The notes under the pieces were generated by a model. It was not told where the DNA came from and made no database searches. It saw only the letters and a list, made by a program, of their open reading frames with translations. A stretch of 39,157 nucleotides of DNA from Oscillospiraceae bacterium (GTDB lineage Bacteria; Bacillota; Clostridia; UBA1381; UBA9506): positions 1 to 39,157 of the forward strand of contig SVKE01000008.1 in NCBI GenBank assembly GCA_015068615.1, read 5' to 3'. Within the stretch, counting starts at the first letter, position 1. Each line of letters opens with the position of its first letter. Both the position numbers and the translations under genes were made by a program. Shown here in pieces: positions 1-7,539 of the stretch.

Positions 1-60
1 TCCATCGGTGGTATGATGGTTAAGAAGATGGTCGAAGCTTACGAAAACAGCATTAAATAA
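1..60 (+). CDS. 3' end of an unidentified gene (partial)
   Basis: An open frame enters from the left edge and ends at TAA (58-60), leaving 19 residues ending in VEAYENSIK. The piece is too short to assign to a family. It is followed by a strong hairpin, so this is the end of a transcription unit converging on the permease gene. I call it coding because the open frame, the stop and the terminator agree. Confidence 0.5.
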   Translation, partial: SIGGMMVKKMVEAYENSIK

Positions 61-102
61 CAAATCCTCTCACAGCTTTACGCAGATAGTGTAAGCGATA
101 TA

Positions 103-140
103 AAGGGGCTGTAAAAAAAGCGATTTTTTTACAGCCCCTT
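103..140. terminator. Bidirectional intrinsic terminator
   Basis: A 15-bp perfect stem, GGGGCTGTAAAAAAA paired with TTTTTTTACAGCCCC, encloses a GCGA loop. It has T-rich sequence on one side and A-rich on the other. It lies between the plus-strand gene tail and the converging minus-strand permease gene, so it can serve both. Confidence 0.85.
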
Positions 141-144
141 TCTT

Positions 145-1248
145 TTATGAAAGCAAAAGCATAAAGCCTGTCAGAATCAATAAAAAGCTAAAATTATATA
201 GGGAAAACATGCCGATGTAATATCCCGTCCTGCCGGGGTTATGCCTGGTATATTCACGGAAGGTAATGAGGCTTGCCAGGGATGAAATCAGTGTGCCCAC
301 GCCGCCGATATTAACACCCACCAGCAAATCACGGTAGTTTTCGGTAAATTGCGAAAGCAGAATGGCCGTGGGAACGTTGCTGATGCATTGACAGGACAGA
401 ACGGAAAACAGCAGCGTGCTCTTAGCAAGCAGCATAGAGAAAAAATTGCGCACAAGCTCAATCCGTGCCATATTACCCGCAAAGATAAAGAAAAAGACAA
501 AGGTAAAAAGCAACGGATAGTCTACCTTTTTTAACGCCTTTCTGTCTGCAAAAAACAGGACGGCCAGGATAATGACAAGGCCAATTCCATATGGTATGCC
601 CCGGAACACAATGGCAATGGACAGGGCAAAGAGCAGAAGGTACAAAAGGGTTCGACCCGGGCTTAACGTAATCTGCACGTCATCAAGCTCTAACGGCTCA
701 GATTTGACAAAGAGCAGACAGCAAACTGTAATCAGCACCACCGACAAGATAAAGGGCGGCGCCATGATTTTTATAAATTCCAGGGTCGGAATATGAAATA
801 CCGAATACAGGTATAAATTCTGCGGGTTTCCAAAGGGCGTGAGCATGCCTCCCAGATTTGCTGCTATGTTTTGCATAATGAAGGTGAAGGCCATGTACTT
901 TTCCTTGCCTGTGCTGCTTAAAACAAGGTAACCCAACGGCAAAAAGGTGAGAAGTGCCATGTCATTTGCAATCAGCATAGAGCCGATAAAGGTAATGTAT
1001 ACCAATGCCAAAACGCTCATTCTGGCCGTTTTAAACAGCCGCACAAGCTTACGTGCCAGCATGTAAAAGAAATGAATATTTTTAAGTGCACACACCACCG
1101 CCAACACACAAAACAGGCAGGTCAGCGTTTTAAAATCAAAATACCCCAGATAGTCTTTGTCCACAGGCACGAAAAAGCACGTGACAATCGCTGCCAAAAG
1201 CGCAATGACCATCACAGTATTCTTTTTGATAAAGTTTTTTATCGCCAT
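145..1248 (-). CDS. ArsB/CitM (SLC13-like ion transporter superfamily) permease
   Basis: A 367-residue polytopic membrane protein with about ten hydrophobic segments. It resembles the CitMHS/ArsB/NhaD ion-transporter superfamily. The conserved hairpin-type motifs are NLGGMLTPFGNPQN in the first half and SNVPTAILLSQF in the second, plus IANDMALLTFLPL. Substrate cannot be read from sequence; family members move arsenite, citrate or other dicarboxylates, or exchange sodium and protons. I place the start at ATG 1248 (MAIKNFIKKN), which has GAGGGGGCGAGGGG just upstream. The ORF-track start at 1317 would run through a perfect palindrome and is unlikely. It lies downstream of the TIM/SIS/YjbQ cassette on the same strand, so it may import or export something related, but the palindrome between them may end that transcript. 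Confidence 0.8.
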   Translation of the reverse strand: MAIKNFIKKNTVMVIALLAAIVTCFFVPVDKDYLGYFDFKTLTCLFCVLAVVCALKNIHFFYMLARKLVRLFKTARMSVLALVYITFIGSMLIANDMALLTFLPLGYLVLSSTGKEKYMAFTFIMQNIAANLGGMLTPFGNPQNLYLYSVFHIPTLEFIKIMAPPFILSVVLITVCCLLFVKSEPLELDDVQITLSPGRTLLYLLLFALSIAIVFRGIPYGIGLVIILAVLFFADRKALKKVDYPLLFTFVFFFIFAGNMARIELVRNFFSMLLAKSTLLFSVLSCQCISNVPTAILLSQFTENYRDLLVGVNIGGVGTLISSLASLITFREYTRHNPGRTGYYIGMFSLYNFSFLLILTGFMLLLS

Positions 1249-1274
1249 ACCCCTCGCCCCCTCATAACGCAAAA

Positions 1275-1306
1275 CAATATGGTATGCCGAACGGCATACC
1301 ATATTG
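1275..1306. repeat. 32-bp perfect palindrome (operator or weak terminator)
   Basis: Arms CAATATGGTATGCCG (1275-1289) and CGGCATACCATATTG (1292-1306) are perfectly complementary around a 2-bp centre. It lies between the yjbQ stop and the permease start. On the minus strand it is followed only by TTTTG, so it is a poor classical terminator. An operator for the permease or a transcript-end structure both fit. Confidence 0.7.
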
Positions 1307-1326
1307 CAAAAAACCAACTGTCAGTT

Positions 1327-1947
1327 TTATCTCTTGAGCTGCAGATCGTAATGTACGTCATAAGCCTTTTCTTCGTCTGTATATTTACGCAGCGTGTTGA
1401 TGACTTCGCCGTTGTTCCACTTTCTGTCGCCGATGTCCTCGGTGGTACCCATAACGGTAACGTTCAGCTGTCTGCGGCGAGCGCGAACGTGATCCCAGTC
1501 GATAAAGTAGATGTGAGCAAATTCACCGCCGTCTAATACGCCGTCTTTAATGGTCATGGTTTCGCTTCTGCCAAAGAATACGCTACGCAGGTGACCATCT
1601 GTGTTCATGCTGGTGAAGTCGCCGGGCTCGTCAACGTATCTGCCGAACTGAGAATGAATCGGGCCGGGATGACGATACTGATGCTCTTCGGCAAAATCAG
1701 GAATCATCTTTCTCATGATGTCTAAAAGGTCATGCTGCAGATACTCTAAATCGAAAGAATCGATGTCATGAGAGCACTCCTGAATCATAACAGAGCAGGT
1801 GGTGTGATGAGAAGCGATGCAAACGGTACCGTTCTTAACGCCCGATGCCTCAACGATTTCCATAATCTCCTTAGATACGTCGTGGAAGGTGGGGATCCAG
1901 CCTCTGGACTGAAGCTCTAATTCCTTTTGAAATACTTTGAATTCCAT
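1327..1947 (-). CDS. YjbQ/UPF0047 family protein
   Basis: A 206-residue protein matching the YjbQ (UPF0047) family, sometimes labelled secondary thiamine-phosphate synthase because of a weak side activity; the true role of the family is unsettled. The diagnostic motifs are SHHTTCSVMIQE near residue 48, the second conserved His region around RHPGPIHSQFG, and GEFAHIYFIDWDH in the C-terminal half. It is longer than the usual 130-140-residue members, with a loop in the middle and a C-terminal tail past IGDRKW. AAGGAGG precedes the ATG at ideal spacing. It is third in the TIM-SIS-YjbQ cassette, which suggests a phosphorylated-metabolite role, but this is inference. Confidence 0.85.
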   Translation of the reverse strand: MEFKVFQKELELQSRGWIPTFHDVSKEIMEIVEASGVKNGTVCIASHHTTCSVMIQECSHDIDSFDLEYLQHDLLDIMRKMIPDFAEEHQYRHPGPIHSQFGRYVDEPGDFTSMNTDGHLRSVFFGRSETMTIKDGVLDGGEFAHIYFIDWDHVRARRRQLNVTVMGTTEDIGDRKWNNGEVINTLRKYTDEEKAYDVHYDLQLKR

Positions 1948-1981
1948 GTTTAGTTCCTCCTTAAAATTTAAATATAATGTG

Positions 1982-2578
1982 TTAATGGTTATTCAGCCGC
2001 TCACCCACGGCTCCGCCGGGGTGAATCACGGCAAACTGCTCGTTTTTAAAGCCCGTTTCTTCAATTAAAATGGTTTGCAGAATATGGAAGATGACCGCCA
2101 GCGCCGTTGAAGAGGTTGTGCCCTGAGAATTGTATTTGTCCGTCTCACGATTGACATGCTGCTTTAAAACGACATCCGCTCCCTGTGCCAGCGGTGATTC
2201 TAAATTCTCTGTCACGGTAATCACCTTCACGCCGTTGGTCTTGCAAATGTCTAAAATCGGCAACAGCTCCTTTGTTTTACCACCGCGGGAGGCAAACACC
2301 ATAACATCGCCCGGCTGCAAAAAGCCGGTGGCGCCATGGACGGCCTCTGCCGGAGAGATAAAGCGCGAGGGCTGCTCGATGCAGCACAAAAGATGCGAAA
2401 AATGCTGACAGATAATGCCGGAATGACCACAGCCGCAGGTGCCGATTCTATCCGCGTTCTTCAAAAGCTCTGCCGCCTCCGAAAAGGCCTGCTCGTCAAA
2501 ATGGGCCTCCATTTCCTTAATGCATTCTGCCTCGATTGTATACACCTGCTTTGCCTGCAGAAGTGATTCTTTTTTCAT
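1982..2578 (-). CDS. SIS-domain sugar-phosphate isomerase/binding protein
   Basis: A 198-residue single SIS-domain protein. The domain fills most of the chain: a nucleotide-fold start (RIGTCGCGHSG), the sugar-phosphate loop region VFASRGGKTKELL, and the C-terminal FAVIHPGGAVGERL also seen in KpsF/GutQ-type arabinose-5-phosphate isomerases. No CBS domains follow, so it resembles short hexulose-phosphate isomerase or GmhA-like members. I choose ATG 2578 (MKKESLLQ) with AAGGGG upstream over the ORF-track ATG at 2605, which would overlap the preceding gene. It lies 13 nt after the TIM homologue, so co-transcription is likely. Substrate is unknown. Confidence 0.8.
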   Translation of the reverse strand: MKKESLLQAKQVYTIEAECIKEMEAHFDEQAFSEAAELLKNADRIGTCGCGHSGIICQHFSHLLCCIEQPSRFISPAEAVHGATGFLQPGDVMVFASRGGKTKELLPILDICKTNGVKVITVTENLESPLAQGADVVLKQHVNRETDKYNSQGTTSSTALAVIFHILQTILIEETGFKNEQFAVIHPGGAVGERLNNH

Positions 2579-2591
2579 CGCCACACACCCC

Positions 2592-3290
2592 TTAATGTAA
2601 TTCATCCCATGCCTTGCGCAGATTGTAGAGCATTTCCTCTACCATCGCATAAGGATCGGCAGCCTTAATGATGCCGCTGGTGGAGCCGGTGGCCTGTGCA
2701 CCCAGCTTGATGGTGTTATACACATCCTCACCGTTGGAAATGCCGGCACCCTGCAGCACCATGATGTCAGGATTGATGTCGTTAACGGTTTTGATCGTGT
2801 CAAGCACATAGTTGCTGTCACTGGTCTGTCCGGTGCCGATGAGCTCCGTGGGCTCTGCCACAATCAGGTTCGGAGACATTTTGGCAATGGCCTTTACGTC
2901 CTCAACGGTATCAGCACAAACGATGGTGCCAAGTCCCACCTCGTCAGCCCGCGCAATGGTCTTTTTAATTTCCTCCATGGAAATGGGCTTTTCTGCATGG
3001 TTCAGCATAACGCCGACAGCACCGGCAGCCTTCACAGCCTCCGGCAGCACGCTACCCAAGCCACGACCAACCGGCAGAGAGTCCATATGCTGTGCAAATA
3101 CCAGAATTCTTTCGGTATTATCTGCTAAGAGCTGAATATCTGTGTACTGCGGAGTGACAATCACATCCACGTCATACTTCATGGCCGTTTTGTCAATCAC
3201 CTTAGCCAGCTTCAGCATTTCCTCGCCATAGAGATACGCCTTGGGACCGATTTCAAAAAAAGGAGCCTTAATTTGTAAACCCTTATACAT
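2592..3290 (-). CDS. Archaeal-type triosephosphate isomerase homologue
   Basis: A 232-residue TIM barrel of the short archaeal TpiA type rather than the roughly 250-residue bacterial type. Expected active-site residues are visible: Lys8 (QIKAP), His68 (FAQHMD) and Glu146 (VAEPTELIGTG), with the phosphate-binding stretch VLQGAGISNGEDV. It should isomerise a three- or four-carbon ketose/aldose phosphate. Since a Clostridia genome normally carries a glycolytic tpiA beside gapA/pgk, this copy is more likely a specialised isomerase, for example for a tetrulose phosphate; that is inference. It is first in a cassette with SIS and YjbQ proteins, behind a consensus promoter 63-91 nt upstream. Confidence 0.8.
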   Translation of the reverse strand: MYKGLQIKAPFFEIGPKAYLYGEEMLKLAKVIDKTAMKYDVDVIVTPQYTDIQLLADNTERILVFAQHMDSLPVGRGLGSVLPEAVKAAGAVGVMLNHAEKPISMEEIKKTIARADEVGLGTIVCADTVEDVKAIAKMSPNLIVAEPTELIGTGQTSDSNYVLDTIKTVNDINPDIMVLQGAGISNGEDVYNTIKLGAQATGSTSGIIKAADPYAMVEEMLYNLRKAWDELH

Positions 3291-3352
3291 AACAACCGAC
3301 CTTTCTAACTTGCGTTTTTGTTGTTTTTAATTTTCGTTTTATTTCGGTTTTT

Positions 3353-3381
3353 ATTATAGCATGAAGCATGGCAATTGTCAA
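3353..3381 (-). promoter_or_regulatory. Sigma-A promoter of the TIM/SIS/YjbQ cassette
   Basis: On the minus strand, TTGACA (3376-3381) is separated by exactly 17 bp from TATAAT (3353-3358). Transcription would start near 3346, leaving a leader of about 55 nt. Both hexamers are perfect consensus. Confidence 0.85.
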
Positions 3382-3430
3382 TATAAAATGATAAAATTTA
3401 CCACGAGAATATAGCATGCGCTTTATGTAT

Positions 3431-3463
3431 AAAGGGGCTGTAGCAAAATGCTACAGCCCCTTT
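3431..3463. terminator. Terminator-like hairpin, left end of the element
   Basis: AAAGGGGCTGTAGCA pairs with TGCTACAGCCCCTTT around an AAA loop. On the minus strand it would terminate transcription arriving from topA before the TIM promoter; the flanking A/T tract is short. The stem is closely related to the hairpins at 103-140 and 13541-13576. Confidence 0.65.
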
Positions 3464-3636
3464 AGGGGATGGACGAAAAATAGCGCAGATTGGACAAACT
3501 GAGTCCCGAAGGCGTACGTGGGTACGCCGAGAGGCGAAGTTTGTTCGAAGTGCAAAGCATTTTAATCTAGAAAATCGTTTTAAAACGATTTTTTACCACT
3601 CGTAATTTCATTCTTGTAATTTCTTTCCAACTACAA

Positions 3637-3695
3637 TGTGCTAATATAGGCTTTTTGTGCTTGCACGGTCTGAGCATTTTGCTACAGTCCCTTTT
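3637..3695 (-). repeat. Dispersed 3'-end repeat, copy A (after topA)
   Basis: Read on the minus strand it starts 4 nt after the topA stop. It contains AGCAAAATGCT and GTGCAAGCAC mini-hairpins, then AAAAAGCCTATATTAGCA. It aligns over about 58 nt with copies at 22288-22346 and 27983-28040. Confidence 0.65.
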
Positions 3696-3698
3696 AAA

Positions 3699-5777
3699 TT
3701 ACGCCTTTTTTTCATAATCACATTGTTCATTATAGCAAACAATCTTTTGGGATCTGCCCGCCTTCTTCAGCAAAAGACCGCCACACTTAGGACAGCTTTC
3801 ATTTGCCACAGGCGCATCCCAAGACATAAAGTCACAGGTTGGATTATGCTCACAGCCGAAATATTTTTTCCCCCGCTGGGATTTTTTTTCTAAAATCCGG
3901 CCCTGACATTTGGGGCAGTGGGCACCGGTTTCCTTTATAATGGGCTTGGCATTCCGGCAGGCAGGAAAGCCCGGGCATGCCAAAAATTTGCCGAAGCGTC
4001 CCATTTTATACACCATGTTCCGCCCGCATTTTTCACAGATAACATCCGAAACCTCGTCTGCAATTTTTACCTTCTCCAGCTCTTTTTCTGCCTTTTCCAG
4101 ATGCTTTTCAAACGGACCATAAAAGTCACGGATAATTTTCATCCAATCTATGGCGCCGTCCTCAATGGAGTCGAGCTCCTTTTCCATATTTGCCGTAAAG
4201 GCCACATCCACAATATCTGCAAAATAAGAGCCCATAATATCCGTCACAACCTGACCCAGCTCGGTGGGAATCAGCTGTTTTTTCTCCCGGGTGACATAGC
4301 CCCGACCGGTGATGGTGGTGATGGTGGGCGCATAGGTACTGGGACGTCCAATGCCCTTTTCCTCCAACGCCTTAATGAGTGTGGCCTCGGTATAGCGCGG
4401 TGGCGGCTGAGTAAAATGCTGCGAGCTGCTGATTTTCTCTTTTGTGAGCCTATCGCCGGCAGAAAGAGGCGGCAGCTTGGCATTTTTCTCCGTATCCTCC
4501 TCGTCGGTGCCCTCCACATACAGCACCATAAAACCCTTGAACTTCATTTGACGTCCACTGGCCTTAAACTGATATTTACCGGCTTCGATATCCACATTCA
4601 CCATGTTGTATACGGCAGACTCCATCTGGCAGGCAACAAACCGCTCCCAAATGAGCTTATATAGCTTATACATATCCGGCGTCAGAGAGGCCTTGAGCAT
4701 AGCCGGCGTCAGTGATACATAGGTAGGACGGATGGCCTCGTGGGCATCCTGTGCCGTATTCTTAGTTTTATACACGCGGGCAGATGCTGGCAGAAATTCC
4801 TTGCCGTATTGCTCGCCGATATAGGCCCGTGCCTCTGTCACCGCTTCCTTTGCAATGCGCAGCGAATCTGTTCTCATATAGGTAATCAGTCCCACGGTGC
4901 CATGGCCGGGTACCGCTACGCCTTCATATAAGTTCTGAGCCGCCAGCATGGTTCTTTTAACCGTAAAGCCCAGCTTGCGCGAGGCCTCCTGCTGCAGGGT
5001 GCTGGTGATAAACGGCGGTGCGGGATTGCGTTTCTTTTCTCCGGCCTTCACCGAGGAAACCGAAAATTCCGCTTGCTCCAAATCTGCCAGAATCTGATCC
5101 ACCTCAGCCCTTGAAGAAAGCTTAATTTTTTTACCATTTCTGCCATAAAACTCTGCAGTAAAATTCGTTTTGGAGTTCTTTTCAAAAAGAGCAGCCTCTA
5201 TCAGCCAATATTCCTCGGCCTGAAAGTTCTCAATCTCCTTTTCCCTGTCACAAATCAGCTTGCAGGTCACAGATTGCACACGTCCGGCAGATAGACCCTT
5301 TTTCACCTTTTTCCACAGAATCGGGCTGATTTTATAGCCCACAATGCGGTCTAATACCCTTCGCGCCTGTTGCGCATCCACCAGGTCGCGGTCTACAACG
5401 CGCGGCTCTGTGATGGCATTTTTCACAGCGGTTTTGGTAATTTCATTAAAGGTAATGCGGCACTTTTCCTTTTCGTCAATGTCAAGGAGCTGTGCTAAAT
5501 GCCAGCTAATGGCCTCACCCTCACGGTCAGGGTCCGTTGCAAGATAAATCTTCTTGGATTCCTTGGCAGCCTTTTTCAGTTTTGCCAACAAATCGCCCTT
5601 ACCGCGAATGGTTATATATTTAGGTGCAAAATCGTTTTCTATATCAATGCCGAGCTGACTCTTCGGCAGGTCGCGCACATGACCGAACGAGGCCATAACG
5701 CTGTAGGATTTCCCCAGATATTGCTTAATGGTCTTGGCCTTAGCCGGAGACTCCACAATCACCAGATTCGATGCCAT
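3699..5777 (-). CDS. topA: DNA topoisomerase I
   Basis: Type IA topoisomerase that relaxes negative supercoils through a transient 5'-phosphotyrosine bond. The 692-residue chain has the N-terminal Toprim domain (IVESPAKAKTI from residue 7, and the metal-binding DPDREGE at 82-88). The catalytic tyrosine is Tyr300 in LITYMRTDS, and GRPSTYAPT lies further on. Three C-terminal four-cysteine zinc ribbons begin CEKCGR, CPKCQG and CPKCGG, the usual clostridial and Bacillus arrangement. AAGGAGG precedes ATG 5777. dprA ends 44 nt upstream on the same strand, a common dprA-topA pairing, so they are probably one transcript. The structured element at 3431-3695 likely ends it. Confidence 0.97.
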   Translation of the reverse strand: MASNLVIVESPAKAKTIKQYLGKSYSVMASFGHVRDLPKSQLGIDIENDFAPKYITIRGKGDLLAKLKKAAKESKKIYLATDPDREGEAISWHLAQLLDIDEKEKCRITFNEITKTAVKNAITEPRVVDRDLVDAQQARRVLDRIVGYKISPILWKKVKKGLSAGRVQSVTCKLICDREKEIENFQAEEYWLIEAALFEKNSKTNFTAEFYGRNGKKIKLSSRAEVDQILADLEQAEFSVSSVKAGEKKRNPAPPFITSTLQQEASRKLGFTVKRTMLAAQNLYEGVAVPGHGTVGLITYMRTDSLRIAKEAVTEARAYIGEQYGKEFLPASARVYKTKNTAQDAHEAIRPTYVSLTPAMLKASLTPDMYKLYKLIWERFVACQMESAVYNMVNVDIEAGKYQFKASGRQMKFKGFMVLYVEGTDEEDTEKNAKLPPLSAGDRLTKEKISSSQHFTQPPPRYTEATLIKALEEKGIGRPSTYAPTITTITGRGYVTREKKQLIPTELGQVVTDIMGSYFADIVDVAFTANMEKELDSIEDGAIDWMKIIRDFYGPFEKHLEKAEKELEKVKIADEVSDVICEKCGRNMVYKMGRFGKFLACPGFPACRNAKPIIKETGAHCPKCQGRILEKKSQRGKKYFGCEHNPTCDFMSWDAPVANESCPKCGGLLLKKAGRSQKIVCYNEQCDYEKKA

Positions 5778-5821
5778 AAAATTCCTCCTTATTATAATGC
5801 CCTCCGGTCGAAAATTCGTTT

Positions 5822-7057
5822 CTATCGACTCAGGCAGAATTGCTTTCCTGGCAGAGCCTGCACCAGCCCCTTCATCTCCAGAGTGGTCAGTGCTGCAGAA
5901 AGCGTGGCCGGCGCAAGCCCGCTGGTGGTCAGCTGATCAATGTGTACCGGCACTTCAGAAAGAAGGGCGTACACAGCGTCCTCCTCCTTTGTCAGCCCCT
6001 CCGGTGCCTTGCGCGCCACAGCTTTTGGAAATACAGCATTTTTTTGCGCTGTCTTTTTATCTTTAGATTTTTTAATTTCCCTTTTCTCCGGGATTTCCGG
6101 CGTCCATGCCTCCACCTGTCCGGAAGAAGCCGGCCTGTTCTTTTCCATTACATGACCATAGAGGCCTTCGTAATGTTGAATGATATCCCGCGGTCCCAGC
6201 ACCGGAAAGGCGCCGTCTGCCAGCAATTGATTAGAGCCGACACTGCTGGCGCTGGTGATGTCGGCCGGAATGGCAAACACGTCCTTGCCCTCATCTAACG
6301 CTCGCCGTGCGGTTATGAGTGCACCGCTTACCTCCGGCGCCTCTACCACAATGCTTCCGTGCGAAAGACCGCTGATGATGCGATTTCTGATAGGAAAATG
6401 CTGTGGCAAAGAGGGCGTCCCGGGTGGGTACTCAGAGAGCACCATGCCGTTTTTGATAATTTCACGCATCAGTCCTGCGTGAGAAGGCGGCGAGGGACGG
6501 TCAACCCCACCGGCAAGCACCGCAACGGTTTTTCCTCCGCCGCGAATCGCACCCCTGTGCGCTGCTCCGTCAATGCCAAGGGCCATACCGCTGACAACTG
6601 TAATACCCTGCTCCGCCAAAATAGCAGAAAGCTTTTCTGCATTGGAAAGCCCATACCTTGAAGCCTTACGCGTGCCGACAACAGCAAGGGTCAAATGCTC
6701 ATTCAGGTTTATCCTTTCCGCGTATTTGGCATATAATACATATGGTGGGTCAGGCAGCTTAAGCAGCAGCTTGGGATACAGCTCATGCTCTTGCGTCAGT
6801 ATTTTAATCTGCTTGTCCCGACACGCATTATACACTGCCTCCGCCTTTTTTAACTCCTTATCCGAAAGAGCGGCAATGTCCGCCCGTCTAAAGACAGGAC
6901 GATCCCCTATTCTCCGGCTAAGAGCCGCCTCTATGGAGGACTTATCTGCCCGATAGATTGCCTCGGGTGTTTCAAAATAATTCAGGAGCTCGTGAATCTT
7001 TCCGGCAGTCATACCCCTCTTCAAGGACAGCCAGAGCCAGTAACGCAATTTCGCCAC
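5822..7057 (-). CDS. dprA: DNA-processing protein DprA (RecA loader)
   Basis: DprA binds single-stranded DNA and loads RecA during natural transformation and recombination. The 411-residue protein has an N-terminal SAM/HhH-like region (1-90), the Rossmann DNA-binding core (VVGTRKAS, VVSGMALGIDGAAHRGA, PIRNRIISGLS, GSNQLLADGAFPV) and a basic linker rich in Lys. A C-terminal winged helix covers about 355-411. The start is GTG 7057; an ATG eight bases further upstream has a better-spaced AAGGAAGG but is out of frame. A TATAAT (7081-7086, minus) has no good -35 box. Whether the organism is competent cannot be told; DprA is also widespread in non-competent species. Confidence 0.95.
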   Translation of the reverse strand: MAKLRYWLWLSLKRGMTAGKIHELLNYFETPEAIYRADKSSIEAALSRRIGDRPVFRRADIAALSDKELKKAEAVYNACRDKQIKILTQEHELYPKLLLKLPDPPYVLYAKYAERINLNEHLTLAVVGTRKASRYGLSNAEKLSAILAEQGITVVSGMALGIDGAAHRGAIRGGGKTVAVLAGGVDRPSPPSHAGLMREIIKNGMVLSEYPPGTPSLPQHFPIRNRIISGLSHGSIVVEAPEVSGALITARRALDEGKDVFAIPADITSASSVGSNQLLADGAFPVLGPRDIIQHYEGLYGHVMEKNRPASSGQVEAWTPEIPEKREIKKSKDKKTAQKNAVFPKAVARKAPEGLTKEEDAVYALLSEVPVHIDQLTTSGLAPATLSAALTTLEMKGLVQALPGKQFCLSR

Positions 7058-7220
7058 GGTGTCATTAATTCCTTCCTTATATTATACGACTACTCATATT
7101 ACACTACTACAAATCCGAAAAATTGTAAAGAAATTTTTTATCAATCTCCAAAATTACAATCAAACGAATGTATTTTAGCTGTTTCCTCCACTTTTCTTCC
7201 CTTTTACATAAAAAAAACTG
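7058..7220. other. Divergent dprA / SRP RNA spacer
   Basis: An AT-rich noncoding spacer. It holds a TATAAT (7081-7086, minus strand) that could be the dprA -10 box but lacks a convincing -35, and upstream sequence for the SRP RNA promoter. I see no gene in it. Confidence 0.5.
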
Positions 7221-7249
7221 TTGAATCTTACTTCCATGTATGATATAAT
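7221..7249 (+). promoter_or_regulatory. Strong sigma-A promoter of the SRP RNA
   Basis: TTGAAT (7221-7226), a 17-bp spacer, and TATAAT (7244-7249) with an extended TGA just before it. The start would be near 7256, matching the 5' end of the predicted SRP RNA. Confidence 0.8.
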
Positions 7250-7255
7250 ATTATC

Positions 7256-7470
7256 GCGGAGATTCTTCCGCAATAGTATTAGCGTTCAGCGCGCAAGCGT
7301 TGTCGGCCGGGTCCTGCGCAATCTGAGCCTGTGAACCTCGTCAGGTGGGGAACCAAGCAGCGATAAGCGGTGTCTTGGATGTGATGCAGGATCACCCGGT
7401 GTGAAAACACAAAAGGATGGCTAAATGGCCGAAATCCTTATGATAAATCCGCCCATGGTGCGGGTTTTTT
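7256..7470 (+). ncRNA. ffs: Signal recognition particle RNA (SRP RNA / scRNA)
   Basis: The S-domain is unmistakable: GGGTCCTGCGCAA, TGAACC, then GTCAGGTGGGGAACCAAGC and AGCGATAAG, closed by GCAGGATCACCCGG pairing back. This RNA binds Ffh and targets nascent membrane proteins to FtsY and SecYEG. The apical GGAA tetraloop is closed by GG/CC instead of the common CC/GG, a compensatory swap that preserves pairing. A 5' arm of about 50 nt is shorter than the full Bacillus Alu domain. The RNA ends at a CCGC/GCGG hairpin and TTTTTT (7465-7470). Its position just before dnaX matches Bacillus. The exact ends are inferred from promoter and terminator. Confidence 0.9.
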
Positions 7471-7539
7471 CGTATCAGCATAAAGTCAAAAGCAGCAGCT
7501 GTATAAAAACCGCTCGCTGCCTGCTAGGAGGTGTGTGCT

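Larger units (their letters stand above)
3431..3695. mobile_element. MITE-like structured element with terminal inverted repeats
   Basis: A 265-bp noncoding stretch is bounded by 22-bp inverted repeats with one mismatch: AAAGGGGCTGTAGCAAAATGCT on the left and its complement (with GTCCCTTT) on the right. Inside are a nested stem (ACAAACT 3494-3500 with AGTTTGT 3538-3544, enclosing GGCGTAC/GTACGCC at 3511-3528) and a 22-bp perfect palindrome at 3571-3592. No target-site duplication is obvious. It fills the gap between topA and the TIM cassette. It could be a nonautonomous transposable relic or a compound terminator. Confidence 0.5.

Noticed and set aside
3918-4664. 248-residue plus-strand ORF opposite topA
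   Set aside because: It is a shadow of the topA frame, shows no family match and has no ribosome site; topA is certain.
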